Source of the DNA: DASPLH01 sp035627675
GTDB taxonomy: Bacteria > Acidobacteriota > Terriglobia > Terriglobales > Acidobacteriaceae
NCBI GenBank assembly: GCA_035627675.1
Contig: DASPLH010000071.1
Span: 1-17,767, forward strand
Direction of reading: 5' to 3'
DNA length: 17,767 nucleotides
In this document: in pieces, positions 1-6,851 of the stretch
Position numbering within the stretch: position 1 is the stretch's first letter
Layout: every line of letters starts with the position of its first letter
Notes under the pieces: generated by a model
Seen by the model: the letters and a program-made list of their open reading frames with translations, nothing else
Told to the model about the DNA's origin: nothing
Database searches by the model: none
Position numbers and translations under genes: made by a program

Positions 1-30
1 GGAAGAAATAGGCAGGACGCAGGAACCCAG

Positions 31-1521
31 ATGGAAGTAAACGGGCAGTTCAAGACGATGGATTTAGAGCGCGAAGCTGACGCGGTGTTTGGCGACAAGC
101 TGCACGAAGAGTGCGGCGTCGTCGCCGTGTACGGACACGTCGAGGCCGCTAAGCTCAGCTACCTGGGCCTGCATGCCTTGCAGCACCGCGGACAGGAGTC
201 GGCGGGCATCGCCTCGGCCGACGGCAATACGGTCCATCTGTTCAAGTCCATGGGCCTCGTGGCGGACATCTTTAACGAGAGTACGCTGCCGAAGGTTCCG
301 GGCAAGATTGCCATTGGGCACACGCGGTACTCGACAGCGGGCGACTCCGCGGTGCTGAACGCGCAGCCGATCCTGGTGGATTGCAACCGGGGGCGGCTCG
401 CTGTGGCGCACAACGGCAACCTGGTGAACGCCAATCTGCTGCGCCAGAAGTTCGAGCAGAGTGGCTCGATCTTCCAGACGACGAGCGACACGGAAGTCAT
501 CCTGCACCTGATCGCGCAGTCGCGCGAGGTGGACCTGACGGACGCGATTGCCGATGCGCTACGGCGGATCGAAGGCGCGTTCTCGCTGGTGATCGTTACG
601 CCCGACAAGCTGTTTGTGGCGCGCGACCCGCGAGGCTTCCGTCCGCTGGCGATGGGCTTGATTCACGCCAATGGTCCGCACAAGGACGCTCCGGTTTTCG
701 CCAGTGAGACCTGCGCGTTCGACCTGATCGGCGCCGAGTATCAGCGCGACGTGAAGCCGGGCGAGCTGCTGGTGATCGGCGAAGAGGGCGTGCACTCGCG
801 CTTCTATGCTCCGCAGTTACAGCAGTCGCACTGCATTTTCGAGCACGTTTACTTCTCGCGTCCGGACTCGACCGTGTTTGGCCGTCCGGTGCAGGAAAGC
901 CGCGAAGCCATGGGCCGCCAGCTTGCTCGCGAGGCGGCGATCGCGGCGGACATCGTCGTGCCGGTGCCGGATAGCGGGGTGACGGCCGCCCTGGGTTACG
1001 CGCATGAGAGCGGGATTCCGCTTCAGTTTGGCCTGATCCGCAACCACTACGTGGGGCGGACGTTCATCGAGCCGGAGCAGCGCGTGCGCGATTTCGGCGT
1101 GAAGCTGAAGCTGAACGCGGTGCGCAACCTGCTCCGCGGCAGGCGCGTGATCCTGATCGACGACTCGATCGTGCGTGGAACGACGAGCAAGAAGATCGTC
1201 CGCATGGTGCGCGACGCGGGAGCTGCCGAGGTTCACGTGCGAATCTCGTGTCCGCCGACGACCTCGCCGTGCTACTACGGGGTGGATACCCCGGAGCGCA
1301 GGCATCTGATCGCCGCGACGAAGACCGTGGACGAAATCCGCGACTTCATCGGCGCGGACTCGCTGGCGTTTTTGTCGCTGAAGGGTCTGCGCGAGTCGTG
1401 CGGCGAGACGAGTGAAGGAAAGACTTCGAACTACTGCACGTCGTGCTACACCGGTGTGTATCCGACGGAGTTTGTGTCAGTGGAGGATCTGAAGCCGGCG
1501 GATGCGGTCGCGGCAGTTTAA
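31..1521 (+). CDS. purF: Amidophosphoribosyltransferase (glutamine PRPP amidotransferase)
   Basis: This cytoplasmic enzyme makes 5-phosphoribosylamine from PRPP and glutamine, the first committed step of de novo purine synthesis. The N-terminal Ntn-hydrolase glutaminase domain begins at Cys28 (HEECGV), which is expected to become the N-terminal nucleophile after removal of a 27-residue propeptide. The C-terminal phosphoribosyltransferase domain has the PRPP loop VILIDDSIVRGTT at residues 373-385. Cys268, Cys414 (SPCYYG) and the pair Cys469/Cys472 (YCTSCYTG) match the four ligands of the [4Fe-4S] cluster of the Bacillus-type enzyme, so this is the Fe-S, propeptide-processed class. At 496 residues the length is normal. 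The chosen ATG has AGGA six bases upstream. A second in-frame ATG at 58 would shorten the propeptide to 18 residues. A terminator follows directly, so purF ends its transcript here and is unrelated to the opposing genes. Confidence 0.97.
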   Translation: MEVNGQFKTMDLEREADAVFGDKLHEECGVVAVYGHVEAAKLSYLGLHALQHRGQESAGIASADGNTVHLFKSMGLVADIFNESTLPKVPGKIAIGHTRYSTAGDSAVLNAQPILVDCNRGRLAVAHNGNLVNANLLRQKFEQSGSIFQTTSDTEVILHLIAQSREVDLTDAIADALRRIEGAFSLVIVTPDKLFVARDPRGFRPLAMGLIHANGPHKDAPVFASETCAFDLIGAEYQRDVKPGELLVIGEEGVHSRFYAPQLQQSHCIFEHVYFSRPDSTVFGRPVQESREAMGRQLAREAAIAADIVVPVPDSGVTAALGYAHESGIPLQFGLIRNHYVGRTFIEPEQRVRDFGVKLKLNAVRNLLRGRRVILIDDSIVRGTTSKKIVRMVRDAGAAEVHVRISCPPTTSPCYYGVDTPERRHLIAATKTVDEIRDFIGADSLAFLSLKGLRESCGETSEGKTSNYCTSCYTGVYPTEFVSVEDLKPADAVAAV

Positions 1522-1537
1522 GTACCTTAGGTATCGG

Positions 1538-1567
1538 AAAGGCCACGGATTGTCCGTGGCCTTTTTT
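1538..1567 (+). terminator. Rho-independent terminator after purF
   Basis: A perfect 9-bp stem GGCCACGGA/TCCGTGGCC (1541-1549 with 1553-1561) carries a 3-base loop and is extended by AAA/TTT pairs. It is followed by a run of six T on the plus strand. It lies 16 bases after the purF stop. Read on the minus strand the same hairpin has only a three-T tail, so it may also weakly stop transcription arriving from the kinase-like gene that ends at 1623. Confidence 0.93.
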
Positions 1568-1581
1568 ATTTGCGGCCGGTA

Positions 1582-1620
1582 CCAGCTCCGGCTGCGCCTC
1601 CGCAAAGGTGGGCCACCGAT
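1582..1620. repeat. Intergenic repeat copy A (AAGGTGGGCCACCGA type)
   Basis: This stretch contains AGCTCCG, CTCCGC and AAAGGTGGGCCACCGAT in the same order as the copy at 2362-2405. The left CCCACCTT arm seen in that copy is degraded here, leaving only short ACC/GGT pairing. It sits between the purF terminator and the 3' end of the kinase-like gene. It resembles a dispersed intergenic repeat family rather than a coding sequence. Confidence 0.6.
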
Positions 1621-1622
1621 GT

Positions 1623-2336
1623 TCAGGCGGCAGGGGCGGTGTCGAACTCGGGGCTGGGCGGGCTTTTGGCTGCGCCCAGTTTCGAGATGAACGCACGTTC
1701 CACTTCGCGCTTGGCGTCGCTCAGCGGCAGCGGAGGGATCACGGTCATGGTTCCCAGCAGTCGCGAGAGGCGGAAGTACGAGCGACGGGACTGGTGCATG
1801 AATTCCACCGGGTACTCGGGCTTGCGAGCGCGCGCAGCTTCGGGATCGGCGTCGAGCAAGTACGCCACGTCCGGCCTCGGAGCAACGAAGTTCAGCAGGC
1901 GGATGAAGGCGCGGCTGACTGCCTTTTCGACCGGCAAGTTTGCCATCTCGTCGTAGATGTAGCGATCGACGATGATGACGTCGGCTCCGCGGCGGCGCGC
2001 GGCGGCGATGACGCGGCGAAGATTGATCGCGTCCAGAAGGTAGAGGCCGTGACGCGCGATGGTCAGATACCAGGCGCGGACATTCTTGTCCTTGCGGTTG
2101 ACCGGCTTGTCGGGAGCGCCGATCCCCTTCTCGCTGCCATAGACCTTGTGAACGAAGCCCTCGCGGTATCGCGTGCCAACGACGGCATCGTCCCAGAAAG
2201 CGAGAAGTTGATCACGAAGGCCGAAGCGCGCGACGACCTCGCGAAGGTTGTTGATCTGTGTCGTCTTGCCGGATCCATCGAGACCGGAGAAGCTGACCAG
2301 CAACGGGCGACGATATGGATGCGGATCGCTCATCAT
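1623..2336 (-). CDS. Thymidylate-kinase-like P-loop nucleoside/nucleotide kinase
   Basis: This is a cytoplasmic P-loop kinase of the thymidylate-kinase superfamily (237 aa from the chosen start). The Walker A motif GLDGSGKTTQ lies at about residues 18-27 and is followed by an extended NMP-binding region. A DRYIYDE motif resembles the DR-Y/H segment of dTMP kinases, and LLDADPEAARARKPEYP resembles their DP-x-x-A-x-x-R segment. The open frame extends upstream to 2402, but that stretch is the intergenic repeat, so the paired ATGs at 2336/2333 (MMSDPHPYRR) are preferred even though no strong Shine-Dalgarno is visible. Residues around the P-loop differ from housekeeping Tmk (FSGLDG rather than the usual EG-x-DG). 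Its place downstream of glycan-export genes suggests a specialised paralogue. The real substrate (dTMP, another nucleotide or a different small molecule) cannot be told from the sequence. Confidence 0.8.
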   Translation of the reverse strand: MMSDPHPYRRPLLVSFSGLDGSGKTTQINNLREVVARFGLRDQLLAFWDDAVVGTRYREGFVHKVYGSEKGIGAPDKPVNRKDKNVRAWYLTIARHGLYLLDAINLRRVIAAARRRGADVIIVDRYIYDEMANLPVEKAVSRAFIRLLNFVAPRPDVAYLLDADPEAARARKPEYPVEFMHQSRRSYFRLSRLLGTMTVIPPLPLSDAKREVERAFISKLGAAKSPPSPEFDTAPAA

Positions 2337-2361
2337 AGTTCTTGCGAGGTTCGGATGTAAT

Positions 2362-2405
2362 CCCACCTTAGCTCCGCCTTCGGCTCCGCGAAGGTGGGCC
2401 ACCGA
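2362..2405. repeat. Intergenic palindromic repeat copy B
   Basis: CCCACCTT (2362-2369) and AAGGTGGG (2391-2398) form a perfect 8-bp inverted repeat around a 21-base centre with two GCTCCGC-like direct repeats. The element continues with GGGCCACCGA, as in copy A. It fills most of the gap between the Pro-rich protein gene and the kinase-like gene. It lacks a T-run and is not a typical intrinsic terminator, but it could act as an RNA-stabilising or REP-like element. Confidence 0.7.
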
Positions 2406-2411
2406 CGATCA

Positions 2412-3068
2412 TCAACGTCCAGAATTTGGCGGAACGCTTGGCGTCCCTTTGCTCAGGCCGTACACGGTGCCGATGGCGATTCCAGCAGCGGCAACGGCTC
2501 CGAGCTTAATGAGCAACGAACGCACCTGCCGCTGCCTGGCCGGAGCTATCGCAGTACCGGCGGGCTTGGACGCGCCAAGGCCCGTGGTTCGGACGGATTC
2601 GGCCGCGGCAGTGCCCAGCGGCTCAGGCGCGGGCTGCTGCGGACGCCTCGCGTTCTGCGGCTGAGCGGAGACGGTTGCGCTCGGAGCATTGGGCAGCGCG
2701 GCTTCCGGAGCATTCGCCAGCGGAAGGCTCTGCTGCGGCGCGTTGTTGGGAACGAGCGGCCCGGCAGACGGGTCTACGGTCGTACCGCGATTCTGCTGCG
2801 CCGCGGAGGGCGTTGCTGCCGCCTCCTGCGCCGGAGAGGGTTGCGCGATGCCCGGGGTCGGCTGAGCTGCGGGCGTCGCCGGTTGCGCCATCGCCGGAGG
2901 AGCCGGTTGCGGCTGCGGGTCGTCCCACAGCTTCCCGGGATTCGCCGGTTGCGCCTGCGGTGCGGCGGCAGCGGTCTGCGCCAGGACCTCAGGCGCGCCG
3001 CAGAGCGTAAACGCCAACGCAAAGGCCAGCAGGACTGACAGGCGGCGGGTTGGTTTCGTGTGCTTCAT
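2412..3068 (-). CDS. Secreted, Pro/Ala/Gln-rich protein with C-terminal membrane segment
   Basis: I do not recognise this family. From the ATG at 3068 (GGAGTG lies about eight bases upstream) the product is 218 aa. It has a signal peptide (RR then a Leu/Ala-rich core, likely cleavage A30/Q31 in VLAQ). A long low-complexity region rich in Pro, Ala and Gln spans about residues 31-180. A single hydrophobic segment follows near residues 186-204 (LLIKLGAVAAAGIAIGTVYG), then a short Pro/Ser tail. The layout suggests an extended periplasmic or envelope-spanning linker anchored at its C-terminus. The frame is open 18 codons further upstream, but the signal peptide favours the internal start. It lies 133 bases downstream of the ParB-like gene, so it may be part of the same transcript or have its own promoter. 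Confidence 0.7.
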   Translation of the reverse strand: MKHTKPTRRLSVLLAFALAFTLCGAPEVLAQTAAAAPQAQPANPGKLWDDPQPQPAPPAMAQPATPAAQPTPGIAQPSPAQEAAATPSAAQQNRGTTVDPSAGPLVPNNAPQQSLPLANAPEAALPNAPSATVSAQPQNARRPQQPAPEPLGTAAAESVRTTGLGASKPAGTAIAPARQRQVRSLLIKLGAVAAAGIAIGTVYGLSKGTPSVPPNSGR

Positions 3069-3185
3069 CGGGGAACACTCCACAGCAAACTTGGATGCAA
3101 GCCGGACGGCAGCGGCTTTCACCGGCGAGCGGCGCCTAACGCCCGATTCCGACCGGGCGGCATCTCCGGACGATCTTGCGGCCGG

Positions 3186-3215
3186 CTTACTTCGATCCGG
3201 CTTACTTCGATCCGG
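3186..3215. repeat. 15-bp perfect tandem duplication at a stop codon
   Basis: CTTACTTCGATCCGG occurs twice back to back (3186-3200 and 3201-3215). On the coding minus strand this duplicates GGATCGAAGTAA, including the stop codon of the gene ending at 3202, so the second stop copy lies 15 bases downstream in frame. It looks like a recent slippage event with no effect on the protein. Confidence 0.85.
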
Positions 3216-3948
3216 GCAGTATCTTACGGGCCGTCACTGTATCGATGGACGGCGGCGTTGCCGGGCTCGTCACGTCGATCAGCACGCGACCGACATCCGC
3301 ATCCTTGTCGTAGAACAGGTTGCGCATGCGGTTTCGCGCATATCGCCAGAGGTTCGTCAGGTTCGTCTCGTACCAGCAGGACCGGTTCATGTGGGGCGAG
3401 AAGCCGCACAGGACACGGAAGCGCTGCTGGAGGTACGTGGGGCCGGCCAGCAGGGCGGCCGTGAGACGGTGATTGCCCTCCAGGATCGTGACCGGAAGTG
3501 TCTCGTCCATGCCGATCAGGATGACGGAGCTGACGTCGTGCTCGACACGCAGGCGATAGCTGAGCGCCTGCACCTTGCTGATGAAGTCTCGCGTGCGGCC
3601 GGAAAAGCGAACGGTCCGAATCCGCTGCACGATGTCACGCAACAGGAAGCTGCCGTCGGCGACCTTTCGCCACTGCGCGCGCGGGAATACGCGAACGAGG
3701 TTCAGATCGAGCGTCTCGAATTCGACTTCCCACCACTGCGTGTCGGACGGCAACTCTCTCCACATGTGCCCGCGGCGGCGGAAGAGCAACGCGCGCCGGA
3801 GGGCATTCTCCGTTTCGTTGGTCACGTCGGCCTGGAGCACAAGGTGCTCGAAGTTCTCCCGATCGTGATGGAACTCCTCCTGATAGAACTCATTCTTCAG
3901 GAACTCGGCGATGACTTCCGCCTCCGTGATTCGCCGCAGTTTCCTCAT
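3202..3948 (-). CDS. Uncharacterised protein with a ParB-like ILEGNHR motif
   Basis: This is a soluble 248-aa protein with no signal peptide or membrane segment. Its clearest motif is VTILEGNHRLTAAL at residues 153-166, which resembles the DG-x-HR-x-x-A signature of the ParB/sulfiredoxin fold. That fold includes DNA-binding CTPases, nucleases and ADP-dependent serine kinases. The N-terminal part (1-100) is charged and aromatic (QWWEVEFETLDL) and unassigned. A Cys/Trp-rich stretch (CGFSPHMNRSCWYETNLTNLW) follows the motif at about 181-200. The start is well supported: AGGAGG lies four bases upstream, and the ATG overlaps the flippase stop as ATGA, so the two are translationally coupled. Its place as the last tightly coupled gene of the polysaccharide block suggests a role there, perhaps as a small-molecule kinase or regulator. 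The specific activity is unknown. Confidence 0.75.
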   Translation of the reverse strand: MRKLRRITEAEVIAEFLKNEFYQEEFHHDRENFEHLVLQADVTNETENALRRALLFRRRGHMWRELPSDTQWWEVEFETLDLNLVRVFPRAQWRKVADGSFLLRDIVQRIRTVRFSGRTRDFISKVQALSYRLRVEHDVSSVILIGMDETLPVTILEGNHRLTAALLAGPTYLQQRFRVLCGFSPHMNRSCWYETNLTNLWRYARNRMRNLFYDKDADVGRVLIDVTSPATPPSIDTVTARKILPGSK

Positions 3949-5261
3949 ACAGCCTCCTGACCCAGGTTCCGCGTGCTTTCCAGGAAGAACGGGATCGACA
4001 CAGCCAGCAACAACGCGAGACGGAGAACCTGCTGCACGATGATGACCTGCAGGAGCGAGCCATGGAACATGGCTACGCCGGCCACGACCAGGAGGCTGAC
4101 CACGAGCTGGAACCAGCCCGTGTTGGCGATCCGCCGCGACATCTCATAGGTGATGAGAACGACCGCGAGCGAATAGACGCCGGTGGCGATTGCATTCATC
4201 GTGAGCAGTTCTGCGACGCCCACGCCAGTACGATGGAATCCGCTGCCGAACAGGGTGCGAATCACGAAATCCGGAAACGCAGCGAGGAACACAACAAACA
4301 ACGATGACAACGCCGTGACAAAGAGCAGGGGAACGATGATGACCTTGCGGCTGTCGCGCTCGACGCGTTCTCCGGCGGAGATGGGGAACATGGCGCTGGT
4401 GACAGACCAGGTGGCGAAATAGAGCAGGCGTCCGACAAGCGCGATGGCGGCGTAGATACCCGCGTCCTCCGGCGCGAAGTAGTGCTTCACCATCAGGATG
4501 TCGATGTTGTTGATGATGACTTGCCCGACAAAGAAGATGATGGCCTGCATGCCTTCCATGAAGGAGGCAGCGGTTGCGGACTGGGACGAGTGTTTGACGC
4601 GAAGTTCGGCGTCGTCGGCCGGCAGGAGGAAGGCGGCGAAGACCGACATCGAGATTGCGCCGACGGCACCGATCACGCCCGTGCCCATGACGATGAAGAT
4701 CACGGCGCCGAGCAGCTTCACGATGGCTTCGGCCGTGAGGTTCCAACTGAGCCTTATGAACTTGCAGGTTCCCTGCATGGCGCCGCGACGCACGCCAAGC
4801 GGAATGTAGAACAGCATGCCGAGCGCGAGAACGTCGATTAGCGTGGGCGAGGGCAGGCGCAGGTATTCCGTGAGCGGTCCGCGAACCACGAACAGCGCAC
4901 CGGTCAGCACGGCGCCGACCATCCACGCGCGCTTCATCAGGGCCTGGTAGAGAACTGCGCGGGCGGCCACGGTCTCGTTCTTGGCGATGAGCTTTGCAGT
5001 TACGAGCTGAAAAGCCAGGTTGATGCACGAGGCCAGCATCAGCAGGGTGACGGCGGCGGCGGCGTGACTGAAGTCTCCGGGGCCGAGAAGATGGGCGACT
5101 CCGATGTTGAAGCCGAAGTTCGCAAGGCTGACGAAGGCGGAGCCCAGCAGCATGATGAAGCCGCCGGTCAGCACCTTGCCTTGCGAGCTAAGTCCCCGCC
5201 AGAGGGCGACAGACTTGCGCTCCTGCGGCCAGCTCTCGACTGTGTGTTCCCGTACGCTCAT
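3945..5261 (-). CDS. Polysaccharide flippase of the MOP/Wzx-like superfamily
   Basis: This 438-aa polytopic inner-membrane protein has about 12 hydrophobic segments. They start near residue 30 (GGFIMLLGSAFVSLANFGFN) and run to the C-terminus. The N-terminal block with GVAHLLGPGDFSHAAAAVTLLML is typical of oligosaccharide-flippase (polysaccharide synthase) proteins, where LGP/GFG-type turns join TM1 and TM2. A mid-protein segment (NNIDILMVKHYFAPEDAGIYAA, written here as key residues D-I-L and AG-Y) matches the second conserved half-repeat. Its likely role is to move lipid-linked oligosaccharide or glycan across the inner membrane. Both ends overlap neighbours by four bases: its ATG lies in the ATGA that ends the STAS gene, and its TGA overlaps the next start. 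It is therefore embedded in one coupled operon. Confidence 0.88.
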   Translation of the reverse strand: MSVREHTVESWPQERKSVALWRGLSSQGKVLTGGFIMLLGSAFVSLANFGFNIGVAHLLGPGDFSHAAAAVTLLMLASCINLAFQLVTAKLIAKNETVAARAVLYQALMKRAWMVGAVLTGALFVVRGPLTEYLRLPSPTLIDVLALGMLFYIPLGVRRGAMQGTCKFIRLSWNLTAEAIVKLLGAVIFIVMGTGVIGAVGAISMSVFAAFLLPADDAELRVKHSSQSATAASFMEGMQAIIFFVGQVIINNIDILMVKHYFAPEDAGIYAAIALVGRLLYFATWSVTSAMFPISAGERVERDSRKVIIVPLLFVTALSSLFVVFLAAFPDFVIRTLFGSGFHRTGVGVAELLTMNAIATGVYSLAVVLITYEMSRRIANTGWFQLVVSLLVVAGVAMFHGSLLQVIIVQQVLRLALLLAVSIPFFLESTRNLGQEAV

Positions 5262-5716
5262 GCGGCTCTCTCATCGTCGCCCTTGGCGGCCGGTTCGTGG
5301 TGCACGACAGCCGGATGCGCCGGGAAGTGAGCGGGGGCATGATGCAACCCACGTGCTCCCGGATAGAACTGCCGAAGCATGTTGGGCAGGAAGCTGCTGA
5401 AGCTGCGCACGGCGTCGGTCGAGTTCTCGTAGATCTCGAACAGGCGGTCGGTGCGCGTGAGTTCCAGCACGACGGCGGCGTGCGCGGAAAGCGCGGCCAG
5501 CTTGAGGTCGCCATCGCGGCGCATCGCCTCAGACATGCAGTCCAACAGCATGTCCACCCCGGCGGCGTCGAGGTGCTTCACCTGGGAGAGGTCGAAGACG
5601 ACCTGCGGACGGTCGGCGGCAAGGAACGGCCGCACTTCGGAGAGAAACTTGCGCGCGTGTTTCTTGTCCAGACGTTCCGGGATGCGCTTCACGATTACCG
5701 GCCTACTCGTTTCCAT
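5258..5716 (-). CDS. Single-domain STAS protein with His-rich C-terminal tail
   Basis: The 152-aa product begins at the ATG at 5716, where GAGGAG (5719-5724) lies two bases upstream; an in-frame GTG at 5728 falls inside that Shine-Dalgarno context and is less likely. Residues about 5-105 form a STAS domain (VVFDLSQVKHLDAAGVDMLL at 39-58), as in anti-sigma-factor antagonists of the SpoIIAA type. In SpoIIAA-like proteins the loop reads D-S-S-G and a serine is phosphorylated. Here it is D50-A51-A52-G53, so the usual phospho-acceptor is missing. A tail of about 34 residues carries six His (125, 126, 130, 134, 139, 140), which could bind metal. By position it may regulate glycan synthesis, by analogy with the STAS protein SypA in the Vibrio syp biofilm locus. 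It overlaps both neighbours (14 and 4 bases). Confidence 0.85.
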   Translation of the reverse strand: METSRPVIVKRIPERLDKKHARKFLSEVRPFLAADRPQVVFDLSQVKHLDAAGVDMLLDCMSEAMRRDGDLKLAALSAHAAVVLELTRTDRLFEIYENSTDAVRSFSSFLPNMLRQFYPGARGLHHAPAHFPAHPAVVHHEPAAKGDDERAA

Positions 5717-6851
5717 ATCTCCTCGCACTCATCAGGTTGGTCTGGAAGCTCGCGACGGTGGACTGACCCGAGCTGTCTTCAGGAACAGAGGCCAGCGCCG
5801 CTGAGGGCTTGGCGACCGCTTCGGGGATGCTTTGCGGAACGGTGCGCGAGCGGCGGAAGCCCGCGGCGAGAGACCTCGGCACGAAGGTCACGAGATCCAT
5901 GGCAGTGCCGATGGTGCGCAGAGGCGCACTGGTGGTGGTCATCGAGATCAGCCGGGCATCGCCGACTTCGACCGTGGCGTTGCGGCGCAGGTTGCTGATC
6001 TGGCGAAAACCGACGACTGAAATCGAGACGTCGAGTCCCGCGCCAATGTAGGTGAAGGGCAGCACGGTGGAGTTCTCGACGACGGTTCCGCAGTCCACGA
6101 CGGCGTGGTGCTCGATCACGCTGCCGCGAGTGATGACGGCCGAGGCGCGGATTTTCGCGCGAGCGCCGATGAACGCAGGGGCGAGCACGCGAGCGCCCGG
6201 ATGAATCCGCGCGCCGTCAGCCACCCATACGCCAGGCTTGATCTCGGTTCCCGCGGGTGCGATGGTGTTCAGGCGGGCGAAGCCGTCGAGCGCGAGATGG
6301 CGGAGGTCAGCCGCGTTCCGAAGGGGATTGATGTAACCCTTGTAGAGGTAGCTCTCGCACGGAGTGCGCGGGCGCTTGAGTTCGTTGCGGAGCAGGAACG
6401 CAGCATCGTTGCGGCGCGAGGCGGAGATGATGAAGCGGTCCAGCGACTCGCCCTCGGCATTCACGGCCACCGACACGCGAGCGCCACGATCGAGGTGGAA
6501 CTGGACGAAGTCCTCGTAGTCGAGCTCGGTGTACGGGCCGATTCGGATCAGAAGGATGAGTTCCGCGCCCTGCTGGGCGAAGTCGTTGAACTGCTGCTCG
6601 GCGCATCTCCAGAAATCGCCGTTGACGGCCTCGACGAACTTCACGTTGGGGCGCAGCGAGGTGCGGATCCCGGGCAACGGGCATCCGTGTTCGGCGACGA
6701 CGGCCGTGGAAGTGACTCCGAGCTTTTCGACGCGTGTCAGCACGCGCTGCACCACCGGCTCCCCGAGAACATCCAGCAGGGCGATCGGCACAGCCGCGAT
6801 GTGCTCCGTGGCATTCGAGCCGCCGGCGAGGACGATCGCTTTCACATCCAT
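5703..6851 (-). CDS. Degenerate NDP-sugar nucleotidyltransferase-like protein with left-handed beta-helix
   Basis: The fold is that of sugar-1-phosphate nucleotidyltransferases (GlmU/GMP-pyrophosphorylase type): a Rossmann-like domain at about 1-195 starting KAIVLAGG, then hexapeptide repeats forming a left-handed beta-helix at about 200-281. A tail of about 100 residues with hydrophobic and Arg/Ser-rich parts follows. The catalytic signature is absent. After LAGG comes SNATEHIAAVP instead of G-T-R-x-x-P, the signature Lys position after Pro22 is Ile23, and the metal-binding G-D pair is replaced by R103-I104 in LLIRIGPYTELD. It may therefore be a pseudo-enzyme that binds sugar nucleotides or scaffolds partners. 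The start is the ATG at 6851 (AGGTG upstream) in preference to a GTG at 6860. It overlaps the glycosyltransferase stop by 10 bases and the STAS start by 14. Confidence 0.8.
   Translation of the reverse strand: MDVKAIVLAGGSNATEHIAAVPIALLDVLGEPVVQRVLTRVEKLGVTSTAVVAEHGCPLPGIRTSLRPNVKFVEAVNGDFWRCAEQQFNDFAQQGAELILLIRIGPYTELDYEDFVQFHLDRGARVSVAVNAEGESLDRFIISASRRNDAAFLLRNELKRPRTPCESYLYKGYINPLRNAADLRHLALDGFARLNTIAPAGTEIKPGVWVADGARIHPGARVLAPAFIGARAKIRASAVITRGSVIEHHAVVDCGTVVENSTVLPFTYIGAGLDVSISVVGFRQISNLRRNATVEVGDARLISMTTTSAPLRTIGTAMDLVTFVPRSLAAGFRRSRTVPQSIPEAVAKPSAALASVPEDSSGQSTVASFQTNLMSARRYGNE

Noticed and set aside
1443..2360. Long plus-strand open frame over the kinase-like gene
   Set aside because: It starts within purF, runs through the terminator and a repeat, and lies antisense to a gene with clear kinase motifs; it is a shadow of GC-rich coding sequence.
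2337..2402. N-terminal extension of the kinase-like protein (MAHLRGAEGG...)
   Set aside because: It is encoded by intergenic repeat copy B, and the P-loop lies at the normal distance from the ATG pair at 2336/2333.
3140..3159. Hairpin CGCCCG-8 nt-CGGGCG as terminator between the ParB-like and Pro-rich genes
   Set aside because: It has only a 6-bp stem and no T-run on the minus strand; it may be chance in GC-rich DNA.
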